NCBI GenBank assembly: GCA_044356555.1
Contig: JBIKWB010000015.1
Coordinates: forward strand, 61,437-125,436
From: Tous-C4FEB sp044356555
Lineage (GTDB): Bacteria > Verrucomicrobiota > Verrucomicrobiia > Opitutales > Opitutaceae
Direction of reading: 5' to 3'
Length of the DNA stretch: 64,000 nucleotides
Made by a program: the position numbers and the translations under genes. Each line of letters opens with the position of its first letter. Within the stretch, counting starts at the first letter, position 1. The notes beneath the pieces were generated by a model that saw only the letters and a program-made list of their open reading frames with translations, did not search any database and was not told the DNA's origin. Shown piece by piece: positions 57,025-64,000 of the stretch.

Positions 57025-58113
57025 ATGACATCAGCCACTTCCATCCGCGCCGTCGCGATCACGCCGTTAGATATCCCGTTGCATGTGCCGTTTGGCATCT
57101 CCGGGGGCGCGCAGGCGATAGCGAATAATGTGCTCGTGACGCTCGAACTGGCCGACGGCACGCGCGGCTACGGCGAGGCGGCGCCCTTGCCGCCCTACAA
57201 TGGCGAGACGCAGGCGATGGCGCTCGCGGTGCTGCGCACGGCGCAGGCGTGGTTGCCGGGACGCGACGCAGCGGAGTGGCGGGCGCTGGCGGCGGAGTTT
57301 TCGGCGCGCGGCGGGGCAGGTTGCGGTTCGGCGCAGTGCGCGCTGGAGATGGCGTTGCTCGACGCCGTGACCAAGCGACGCGGCGAGCCGCTGTGGAAAT
57401 TCTTCGGCGGCGCCAGCACGATGCTCGAGACCGACATGACGGTGACGACCGGCACCGTGGCGGAGGCGGCGGAGGCCGCGCGGGCGATCCGGGCGCGCGG
57501 CATTCGCCAGATCAAAGTGAAAGTGGGCGGGGCCGGCGGGCCGGCGGGCGATCTCGCGCGCGTGGCGGCGATTCATGCGGCGGCGCCGGATGCGCCGTTG
57601 ATCTTGGACGGAAACGCCGGCATCAGCCGCGCCGCCGCGAGCGAACTGGTGCGTGGGCTCAAGGCGGCGGGCATCACGCCGGCGCTGCTTGAGCAGTGGC
57701 TGGCGAAGGACGACTTGGCCGGCGCGGCGGCGTTGATCGCCGAGTCGGGCTGGCGTGTGGCGGCGGACGAGACGGCTTGCACGGCGGACGATGCGCGGCG
57801 GATCGCGGCGGCGGGCGCGGCGCAGGTGGTTAACATCAAGCTCATGAAGTCTGGCGTGATCGCGGCGTGGGAGCTGGCGACGGCGGCGCGCGCGGCGGGC
57901 CTTGGCCTCATGATCGGCGGCAACGTCGAGAGTATGCTCGCGATGTCGGTCTCGGCGTGTTTCGCGACGGGGATCGGCGGCTTTGAATTCGCCGACTTGG
58001 ATACGCCGTGGTTTATGGCGACGAACCCGTTTGACGGCGGATTCGCCGTGACGGGCGGGATGATCTCCGTGGCCGGAATCACGGCCGGGCACGGAGTGTT
58101 GCCGAGGGAGTAG
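57025..58113 (+). CDS. Enolase-superfamily epimerase, dipeptide-epimerase type
   Basis: 362 residues from the ATG at 57025; a GTG at 57007 is possible. Muconate-lactonising/dipeptide-epimerase layout: KxK acid-base pair Lys164/Lys166 (IKVKVGG), metal ligands Asp195 (LDGNAG), Glu223 (LLEQWL) and Asp248 (AADET), and the second base Lys272 (NIKLMKSG). C-terminal DLDTPWFM resembles the DxD motif that binds dipeptide substrate in L-Ala-D/L-Glu epimerases. Could serve murein peptide recycling; sugar-acid dehydration is less likely. Confidence 0.8.
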   Translation: MTSATSIRAVAITPLDIPLHVPFGISGGAQAIANNVLVTLELADGTRGYGEAAPLPPYNGETQAMALAVLRTAQAWLPGRDAAEWRALAAEFSARGGAGCGSAQCALEMALLDAVTKRRGEPLWKFFGGASTMLETDMTVTTGTVAEAAEAARAIRARGIRQIKVKVGGAGGPAGDLARVAAIHAAAPDAPLILDGNAGISRAAASELVRGLKAAGITPALLEQWLAKDDLAGAAALIAESGWRVAADETACTADDARRIAAAGAAQVVNIKLMKSGVIAAWELATAARAAGLGLMIGGNVESMLAMSVSACFATGIGGFEFADLDTPWFMATNPFDGGFAVTGGMISVAGITAGHGVLPRE

Positions 58114-58129
58114 CGAAAGCCGCTACGCC

Positions 58130-59569
58130 TTACGGCGCGGGCGCGACGCGGGCGATGCGGTTGGGGAGGAGCACGTAGAGCGCGCCGTCGGGGCCGCTCA
58201 CTACATCGCGGATGCGGCCGAGGCCCTTGAACACGACTTCTTGGGCGACGACTTTGCCGCCGACGAGTTCGATGCGGTGCAGCTCCTCGGCGGCGAGGGT
58301 GGCGATGAAGAGATGGTTTTTCCACTTCGGGAACAGATCGCCGGTGTAGAAATCTGCGCCGCACGGAGCAATCGAAGGCACCCAATAGGTGAGCGGCTGC
58401 TCCATGCCTTCTTTCGCGGTGAGGTCGGTCATCGCGGTGCCGTTGTAATTCATCCCGTAGGTAATGACGGGCCAGCCGTAGTTGAGGCCTTTCTTGACGA
58501 GGTTGAGCTCGTCGCCGCCGCGCGGGCCGTGCTCGACGTCGTAGAGTTCGCCGGTGACGGGATGGAAGGCGAGGCCCTGCGGGTTGCGGTGACCGTAGCT
58601 CCAGACGGTGGGTGCGGCTTTGGCGTCCTTCACGAAAGGATTGTCGGCGGGGATGCGGCCGTCGTCATGGATGCGGTGAACTTTGCCGGTGGGGCGGGCG
58701 AGGTCTTGGGAATTCTTGCCGTCGCCGCGCTCGCCGATCGTGAAGAAGAGAAAACCGGCGCGGTCGAACGCGATCCGTCCGCCGAAGTGAACGCCGCCGG
58801 CCGGGCGGTGATATTCAAGCGGACCTTTGAACACGGTCTCTTGGTCAACGAGCGCGCCGTCCTTGAGCTTGCCACGGATCACGCGGGTGAGACTGACGGA
58901 CTTGCCGTCGGCGCTGGTCTGAAGATCGGCGTAGGCGAGGTAGATCCAGCCGTTTTTGGCGTAGTTGGGATGGAGGACGACGTCGTAGAGACCGGCTTGG
59001 CCGCTGTTGTCCACGGCGGGAAGTCCGGTGATCGGCTTGCCGACGAGCTGGCCCTTTTCAATGAGCCGGAGGTCGCCGCGTTTTTCGGTGACGAGGGAGC
59101 GGCCGTCGGGGAGGAACGCGAGGGAGTAGGGCTGGTCGAGTTTTGCGACCCAGGTATCGACGCGGAACGGATGGAGTTGGCTGTTCGCGGTGATCGATTC
59201 GACGGGCTTGGTGAAGTCGGTCTTGTCGCGCTGATGCTTCGCGCGTTTTTCGCGCATATAAATGACCATGGCGCGGATCTCCTTGTCGTCGATCGCGGCG
59301 CCCCAGGCGGGCATGCCTTTTTCGGGAAAGCCGTTGCGGATGCTGCGAGCGAGGCTGGCGTCGTCGCCGCCGTAGACCCATATGTCGTCGAGCATCGAAG
59401 GAGCCGAGCCGCCCTCCATGTTTTGGCCATGGCAGCTGGCGCAGAGGGCGGTGTAGCGCTCGGCGATGGAGCCGGTGCGTTCGCGGATGCCCTGGGCGGC
59501 GAGCGGCAAGGCGGTGAGGGCGAGGAGGGTGGCGGTGAGGGGCAGACGGAGGCGTGGGGAGTAAGTCAT
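58130..59569 (-). CDS. Cytochrome c fused to PQQ-type sugar dehydrogenase
   Basis: 479 residues with signal peptide (about 1-26). One c-type haem domain (CASCHG, Cys43-Cys46-His47; axial Met probably in EKGMPAWG), then a soluble glucose/sorbosone dehydrogenase beta-propeller (QPYSLAFLPDGRSLVTEKRG, GHRNPQGLAFHP, YDVEHGPRGGDELN). Periplasmic oxidation of a sugar with electrons passed to the attached haem. The domain order, haem first, is less common than C-terminal haem. Confidence 0.88.
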   Translation of the reverse strand: MTYSPRLRLPLTATLLALTALPLAAQGIRERTGSIAERYTALCASCHGQNMEGGSAPSMLDDIWVYGGDDASLARSIRNGFPEKGMPAWGAAIDDKEIRAMVIYMREKRAKHQRDKTDFTKPVESITANSQLHPFRVDTWVAKLDQPYSLAFLPDGRSLVTEKRGDLRLIEKGQLVGKPITGLPAVDNSGQAGLYDVVLHPNYAKNGWIYLAYADLQTSADGKSVSLTRVIRGKLKDGALVDQETVFKGPLEYHRPAGGVHFGGRIAFDRAGFLFFTIGERGDGKNSQDLARPTGKVHRIHDDGRIPADNPFVKDAKAAPTVWSYGHRNPQGLAFHPVTGELYDVEHGPRGGDELNLVKKGLNYGWPVITYGMNYNGTAMTDLTAKEGMEQPLTYWVPSIAPCGADFYTGDLFPKWKNHLFIATLAAEELHRIELVGGKVVAQEVVFKGLGRIRDVVSGPDGALYVLLPNRIARVAPAP

Positions 59570-59649
59570 CGGTCGGAGATGGAAAGAGAAAGAAACCGTT
59601 GCGCAACTCTGCGAAGGAGCGAAACGAAAGAAATTCAAAAGCGGGCCAC

Positions 59650-59670
59650 GGGACGCGAAGGAGGCGTCCC
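59650..59670 (-). terminator. Perfect hairpin after the BON gene
   Basis: GGGACGC (59650-59656) and GCGTCCC (59664-59670) with a 7-nt loop. On the minus strand it lies about 50 bp past the BON gene stop and is followed, after GTGGCCCGC, by TTTT. A possible terminator with an offset T-tract. Confidence 0.35.
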
Positions 59671-59716
59671 GGCTCCAGGGAATTTAGCTCAACCCGGGTT
59701 CCGCCGGTGGCTCTCT

Positions 59717-60238
59717 TCAGGGGGCAGGGGAGACCGTCAGCAGAGACACGACTTCGGTGACGCCTTCGGTGTCCAGAGCGAGGGAGACGGTCTGCCCGAT
59801 GAGTTCGGCGGAGCCGACGGTGCCGGTCAGCGTCACTATACCTTGTTTGGCTTCGACGCCGATCTCGCGGGCGGAAAGTTGCCGGTCGCCGACCAGCTTG
59901 GATTTGATGACGGCGACGACGCGGGCGTTGTCGATCACCTCACCGGATTTGGCGACGGCGGCGTTGGCTTTGGACCGAACGACGCGGCCGGTGCGTTCGA
60001 GCTCGGCTTTGATTTCCTCCGGCGTGAGGTGCCACTCGACGATCTTTTCGGCCGCCAAATCCCTGACCTCCCGGGCGACTTCCTTGGTCTTGGCGGTGGC
60101 TGCGGCTAAGGCGTTCTTCACGGCCAACTCGGCTTTTTCGGCTGCGGTGGGTTCGGCGTTTGGTGCCGGAGGCTGACCGCAACCGGCGAGTAAAAAGACA
60201 AGAGCGGAGCAAGTGAGGATCAGAGCGCGGGTTTTCAT
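59717..60238 (-). CDS. BON-domain lipoprotein
   Basis: 173 residues with lipoprotein signal (FLLAGC, Cys20). A helical Ala-rich segment at 35-75 is followed by a BON domain (VVAVIKSKLVGDRQLSAREIGVEAKQGIVTL, cited in part, then GTVGSAEL). OsmY-like proteins of this type stabilise the envelope or bind phospholipid. The start at 60238 is set by the signal peptide. A methyltransferase gene on the same strand ends 68 bp upstream. Confidence 0.85.
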   Translation of the reverse strand: MKTRALILTCSALVFLLAGCGQPPAPNAEPTAAEKAELAVKNALAAATAKTKEVAREVRDLAAEKIVEWHLTPEEIKAELERTGRVVRSKANAAVAKSGEVIDNARVVAVIKSKLVGDRQLSAREIGVEAKQGIVTLTGTVGSAELIGQTVSLALDTEGVTEVVSLLTVSPAP

Positions 60239-60306
60239 GGGAGCGAGGTGAGGGGGATTGGGTTTTTGACCGCGCGTTTGCGGGGAGGTTCGTCGCCGAG
60301 GCAAAA

Positions 60307-61092
60307 TCAAGGTGCGGCGCGTTTCTTGAAAATGATCAGGTGCTGGCGGGGCAACGAGTGGACTGTCTTCACGTAGTCGAGCGGTTGCCCGGTCATTTCC
60401 AATTTTACCTGCGCCTCGGTCATTTTGTGCAGAGGTTTGATGGGCACTTCAGGGTCTTCGCCGCGGTACTCGACGAAGACGAGGCGGCCGCCCGGTTTCA
60501 GGCTGCGGCAAACGGCGGCGATGTATTCGGCGGGGCGACTGCACTCGTGGTAAACATCGACAAGGATCGCGAGATCGACGGGTTGGGGGAGCTTCGGGTC
60601 TTCGGCGGTGCCCAGCACGCCGATGACGTTGGTCACGCCGCGTTGCTGCATGAGGACGTCGAGCAGTGCGAGCATCTCGGTCTGGATTTCGACGCCGTAG
60701 ACGATACCCGCGGGCGCGACCGCCTGCGCCATGCGCCAGCTGAAGTAGCCGGTGCCGCAGCCGAGATCGGCCACGATGTCGCCGGGTTTCAGGGCGAGCG
60801 CCTTCATGACGAGGTCAGGGCGCTCCTCGATTTCGCGCTCGCCCCGCTCGAGCCAAGGGGCGCCGTGATGGGTCATGTAGTGCGCGATCTCGCGGCCGAA
60901 GTAGTAAACGCCGATGCCGTCGCGAGTTTTCGGGCCCTTGGTGTAGGGCGAACTGCTTTGAGCGGGAGCGGCGGCGTTGGGAGCCGCGACGGTGGGAGCG
61001 GCGATGAGGCCGGAAGGAATAACCGCGGCGCCGACGATCAAGGCGCACAGGGCGCGAAGCACGGCTCGGTTTGGGTGAACGAGAACTTGCAT
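60307..61092 (-). CDS. Exported SAM-dependent methyltransferase-like protein
   Basis: 261 residues. An N-terminal hydrophobic signal (about 1-31) precedes the class I methyltransferase motif I VADLGCGTGYFSWRMA, then VYGVEIQTEML, DLAILVDVYHE and LKPGGRLVFVEYRG. A signal peptide on a SAM-binding enzyme is odd because SAM is cytosolic, but such UbiE-like exported proteins recur in several phyla. Substrate unknown. Confidence 0.8.
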   Translation of the reverse strand: MQVLVHPNRAVLRALCALIVGAAVIPSGLIAAPTVAAPNAAAPAQSSSPYTKGPKTRDGIGVYYFGREIAHYMTHHGAPWLERGEREIEERPDLVMKALALKPGDIVADLGCGTGYFSWRMAQAVAPAGIVYGVEIQTEMLALLDVLMQQRGVTNVIGVLGTAEDPKLPQPVDLAILVDVYHECSRPAEYIAAVCRSLKPGGRLVFVEYRGEDPEVPIKPLHKMTEAQVKLEMTGQPLDYVKTVHSLPRQHLIIFKKRAAP

Positions 61093-61167
61093 GGCGGGAA
61101 CGTCCGCCGAGATCAGCCGGTTCTCAAGGGCGATTTGCGCCGGGAAACGGCGGCGTTACCGCGGCGC

Positions 61168-61407
61168 TCAAAGCTGCTTGTGACTGCCGTCGCAGAGCGG
61201 CCCATTTTTGCCGTGCTTGCAGCCGCAGAAATAAACGGTGCCGGTTTTCTCGGCGGTGTAGGGCGTGGGCGAGAAGCCCGAGCCTTTGTGGCCGCCATCA
61301 CAGAACGGTTGGTTTTTGCTCAAGCCGCACGAGCACCAGTAGTAAGTTTTTCCGGCTTCGACGGCGACGGGCAGGGGAGATTTTTGGGTAATGACGGGAA
61401 GATTCAT
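61168..61407 (-). CDS. CDGSH iron-sulfur protein
   Basis: 79 residues with two CDGSH-type motifs: CSCGLSKNQPFCDGGH and CGCKHGKNGPLCDGSH. Each gives three Cys and one His for a 2Fe-2S cluster, so two clusters are expected. Tandem bacterial versions are typical at this length. Role in redox sensing or cluster handling is not established. Confidence 0.92.
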   Translation of the reverse strand: MNLPVITQKSPLPVAVEAGKTYYWCSCGLSKNQPFCDGGHKGSGFSPTPYTAEKTGTVYFCGCKHGKNGPLCDGSHKQL

Positions 61408-61472
61408 GGGGCAAGTGTGGGCGAGACCGTTGGAGGAGCGATGCGTCTTTAGGCGAAACTCGGGCGAGGTTC

Positions 61473-62426
61473 TCAGCCGGCGGCGAAGATCTCGCGCATC
61501 TCGCGAAGATAGCGGGGGACGGCGACGGCGGAGTCTTCCTTGGCTTCGTATTCGAGGGCGACCCAACCTTGGTAGCCACCGTCGCGGAGCAGGTGGCTGA
61601 AGCGTTTCAAGTCGGCGGGGCGGGCGGTGTCGGTGTTGCCCTTGAGCTCGACCTTGAACTGCACGTTGAGCGCGTAGGGCACGCAGGCGGCGAAGTCCGC
61701 GTAAGGATCCGCGGTGCGGAAGTTGCCCGAGTCGAGATTCACGCCGATCCACGGGCTCTGCACGGCTTTCACCATGGGGAGCAACGTGGCGGCGCTGCCG
61801 ATGGAGTCGTGATTTTCCAAGCCGAGAAAGACGCCGCGCTTGCCGGCGTAGTCACAGCATTCTTCGAGGGCGGTGATCACGAGTTTATCGGCCGCGTCGC
61901 GGGCGAGTTCCTTGGTGACGCCGGCAAAGACCCGGATGTGCGGTGCGCCGAGCAGGGCGGCGCGGTCGATCCATTTTTTGGTCAACGTGATCTCTTGGTC
62001 ACGCTTTGGGCCGATGGGGTGGGAAAAATTATTGCCGATGGCGGTGCCGCTGATGGCCACGCCGCGCAGGAAAGCGTGGCGTCGCACCTTGAGCAGATAC
62101 GCGTCGCTCTCTTCGGAGAAAAAGTAGCTGGTCAGCTCCGCGCCGGCGCAACCGTGGGCCGCGCAATAGTCGATGAACTGAAACATGTCGGTCGCCCGGC
62201 CGGCGGGCACCTTGAGATTGGGCTGGCCGCGCGAGATCGGGAAATTCTCGCGGAATGAATAGGCGGCGAGACTGAGCAACAGCCGGGGGCGGCCGGCGCG
62301 CCCAAACGGATTGAGGGCAGGAGCCGCTGCAGCGGGAGCGGCGAAGGCCAACGAGGAGCCGGCGGCGGCGGCTAAGCTGGCAGCGGAGGTGACTTTGAGA
62401 AAATCGCGACGGGTGACGGGTTTCAT
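61473..62426 (-). CDS. Tat-exported sugar phosphate isomerase/epimerase-like protein
   Basis: 317 residues. Twin-arginine signal TRRDFLKVTSAASLAAAAG at the N-terminus, then an AP-endonuclease-2 type TIM barrel (SLAAYSFREN, GAELTSYFF, RVFAGVTKE, LENHDSIGS, VNLDSGNFR, VALEYEAKED) with metal-binding Glu/Asp/His. PVC-group members often act on keto-sugars or inositol derivatives in the periplasm. Exact reaction unknown. Confidence 0.85.
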   Translation of the reverse strand: MKPVTRRDFLKVTSAASLAAAAGSSLAFAAPAAAAPALNPFGRAGRPRLLLSLAAYSFRENFPISRGQPNLKVPAGRATDMFQFIDYCAAHGCAGAELTSYFFSEESDAYLLKVRRHAFLRGVAISGTAIGNNFSHPIGPKRDQEITLTKKWIDRAALLGAPHIRVFAGVTKELARDAADKLVITALEECCDYAGKRGVFLGLENHDSIGSAATLLPMVKAVQSPWIGVNLDSGNFRTADPYADFAACVPYALNVQFKVELKGNTDTARPADLKRFSHLLRDGGYQGWVALEYEAKEDSAVAVPRYLREMREIFAAG

Positions 62427-62525
62427 GTTTTTTTGGGAGTAGCTCCAAGGAGAACAAAGCGGCGAAAAAAAGAAAGGGGTTTCGGCTCGCCCCGGCCGCT
62501 GGCGGAGCTAATTCGATTTCTCCCC

Positions 62526-64000
62526 ATGAAACTATCAAAGCATCCGTTTTCGTTTTTCATCTTTTTGGCCGCACTGGTTCTGACCGCCGAGGCTAAGGCG
62601 CCAAAACGGATTTTGCTGGATAACGACGGCAACGGCACGTTGGGCACGTTGTCGACCGACTTCCGGCGGGACATCGACGAAGTCGTCGCCGCGTGTCCGC
62701 CCAACGTGACCACGTATCTGCTCTGCCCCGGCGCCGGCCGTTATTATTATCCGACAAAGGTCGGCGAGACCGATCCCCGGCACAAACAACTGGCTTTGGA
62801 ACACGCGGCGGGCCGTGACCCGTTCGGTTACTTTCTCGAGAAACTCCGCGCCTCGGGCAAAGAGACCTTCGTGACCGTGCGCATGAACGACGTGCATAAT
62901 CCGACGGCGGCGGACGAGTGGAATCTCCCGAAAGTCCGGCGGGAGCATCCCGATGTGATCGTGGACGCGGCGGCGGTGGCCCGGGGCGACACCGACTGGC
63001 GCAACTGGGCGCTCGATTACAGCCGGCCCGAGGTGCGGGCGTTTATGCTGGCGATCATCAACGAGCTGCTGGAGCGCTACGAATTCGACGGGATGCAGCT
63101 CGATTGGATGCGTTTCCCGCGGCACCTCTCGGGCAACCGCGACGAAGTTTGGGCGAAGCGCGATTCGATCACGGGCTTTGTGGCCGATGTGCGCGCTCTC
63201 TGTCGGGCCAAGGGTCGCTCGTTGATCGTGCGCGTGCCGACGTCGGTCGAGGGCTGTGCGATTTTGGGGCTCGATGTCGTGACGTGGGCGCAACGCGGAC
63301 TCGTGGATGCGATCTCGGCGGCGCATTTTTTGAACACGGATTTCTTTCAACCCATCGCGGAGATGCGAGCGGCGCTGGGTGCCCACGCCGTGCCGATCTA
63401 CGGTGGCTTCGATATCGAACACGGCGCCCAGCGCCACAGTCCGCAATCGATGCGGGCGGTCGTCACGGGGCTCTATGCGTCGGGTGCCGACGGGATCAAT
63501 ATCTTCAATTTCCCCTGCTGGGTCGAAAAAATCGGGGCGGTGCCCTACGACTGGTTGCTCGGCTTGGAACTGCCCGAGACGGCTGCGCGCAAGCCCTTGC
63601 TCTTCTCGGTGCCGACGACGCGTTTTCGCCGGGCCTACGAGCTGCCCGGGCTGCTGCCCGCGAAGTTGCCGGCTGGCGGCGTGGTGCAACTGCCCTTGCC
63701 GGTGCCGCCGGCGGCCTTGCCGGCAAGCCGAGCGCGGATTTTGGTGACGGGTGTGCCGCATGAGGCGAGCGACTTTGAAGTGAAGCTCAACGGCCGCCCG
63801 CTCGAATGGTTGCCGCATCAAAAAAGTCCCGAGCTCTTCGTCGAATTTATCGGCCCCGGGGATCTACCGGGTCGCCGGGCAGCACCGGAAGCGAGTCGCA
63901 CGTATCGCTTCGACCCGGCCCTGTTGCGCGCCGGAGAAAACACCCTGGAACTCGTCAACGGCGCCGCGAATGCCACCGAGGTGATGACCGTGAATCTGGG
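62526..64000 (+). CDS. Secreted glycosidase-like TIM-barrel protein, 3' end cut by window edge
   Basis: Open from the ATG at 62526 to the right edge (491 codons). Signal peptide 1-24. FVTVRMNDVHNP, FDGMQLDWMRFPRHL (candidate catalytic Asp) and YASGADGINIFNFPCW fit the GHL10/alpha-amylase-like putative glycosyl hydrolases. The barrel ends near residue 360 and a beta-rich domain follows (RILVTGVPHEASDFEVKLNG). Divergent from the Tat-exported gene across 99 bp. Substrate unknown. Confidence 0.72.
   Translation, partial: MKLSKHPFSFFIFLAALVLTAEAKAPKRILLDNDGNGTLGTLSTDFRRDIDEVVAACPPNVTTYLLCPGAGRYYYPTKVGETDPRHKQLALEHAAGRDPFGYFLEKLRASGKETFVTVRMNDVHNPTAADEWNLPKVRREHPDVIVDAAAVARGDTDWRNWALDYSRPEVRAFMLAIINELLERYEFDGMQLDWMRFPRHLSGNRDEVWAKRDSITGFVADVRALCRAKGRSLIVRVPTSVEGCAILGLDVVTWAQRGLVDAISAAHFLNTDFFQPIAEMRAALGAHAVPIYGGFDIEHGAQRHSPQSMRAVVTGLYASGADGINIFNFPCWVEKIGAVPYDWLLGLELPETAARKPLLFSVPTTRFRRAYELPGLLPAKLPAGGVVQLPLPVPPAALPASRARILVTGVPHEASDFEVKLNGRPLEWLPHQKSPELFVEFIGPGDLPGRRAAPEASRTYRFDPALLRAGENTLELVNGAANATEVMTVNL

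Overview
The window looks like a chromosomal segment of an Opitutaceae-type member of the Verrucomicrobiota. It is GC-rich and dominated by carbohydrate catabolism. It carries five TonB-dependent receptors, four of them with an SPF or SAF-type box right after the signal peptide, three LacI regulators, secreted SGNH hydrolases, sulfatases, DUF1080, DUF1343 and BON proteins, a cytochrome c/PQQ-type sugar dehydrogenase and a beta-propeller/blue-copper protein. Taxonomy is inferred from gene content only; no rRNA or tRNA gene was recognised.

Layout. 0-7 kb: a TonB receptor cut by the left edge, an SGNH esterase, a LacI regulator and a pectate-lyase-like beta-helix protein. 7.1-7.7 kb: a DUF433/DUF5615 toxin-antitoxin pair whose toxin seems to start at ATT. 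7.7-15 kb: a minus-strand uronate/polysaccharide locus (LacI, sodium/solute symporter, mannose-6-phosphate isomerase-like enzyme, 2-hydroxyacid dehydrogenase, heparinase-like lyase). 15-17.3 kb: an SGNH-like secreted protein and a sulfite-oxidase-like molybdoenzyme.

17.5-21.5 kb is a scarred accessory island. It holds an intact IS630-family element with TA target duplication, a one-gene integron-type cassette ending in a 59-bp attC-like site, an IS3-family transposase remnant, and two type II toxin-antitoxin modules. Each module is bracketed by copies of the 3' end of the neighbouring DUF1343 (NamZ-like) gene. 21.5-25.3 kb: DUF1343, glycerate kinase and a LacI regulator.

25.4-38.3 kb is a sulfated-polysaccharide utilisation locus: three tandemly duplicated TonB receptors followed by three sulfatases. 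38.5-47.5 kb is one long plus-strand run: a different TonB receptor, a DsbA-like thioredoxin, an uncatalogued 59-residue membrane peptide, a MauE/DoxX protein, a dicarboxylate symporter, malonyl-CoA synthetase (matB), malonate carrier (matC) and an SGNH hydrolase. Several of these genes overlap by ATGA.

47.5-64 kb: a J-like/M50 membrane protease, DUF1653, the propeller/cupredoxin protein, DUF1080-PA14, an alpha/beta hydrolase, a fucose-isomerase-family protein divergent from an AraC regulator and an enolase-superfamily epimerase, a cytochrome c-sugar dehydrogenase, a BON lipoprotein, an exported methyltransferase, a CDGSH protein, a Tat-exported TIM-barrel protein and a glycosidase-like gene cut by the right edge.

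No single large novel machine stands out. The most unusual structures are the serial DUF1343-3'-end/toxin-antitoxin arrangement, the integron cassette, a conserved intergenic element of about 35 bp seen at several loci, and the 59-residue peptide in the redox trio.
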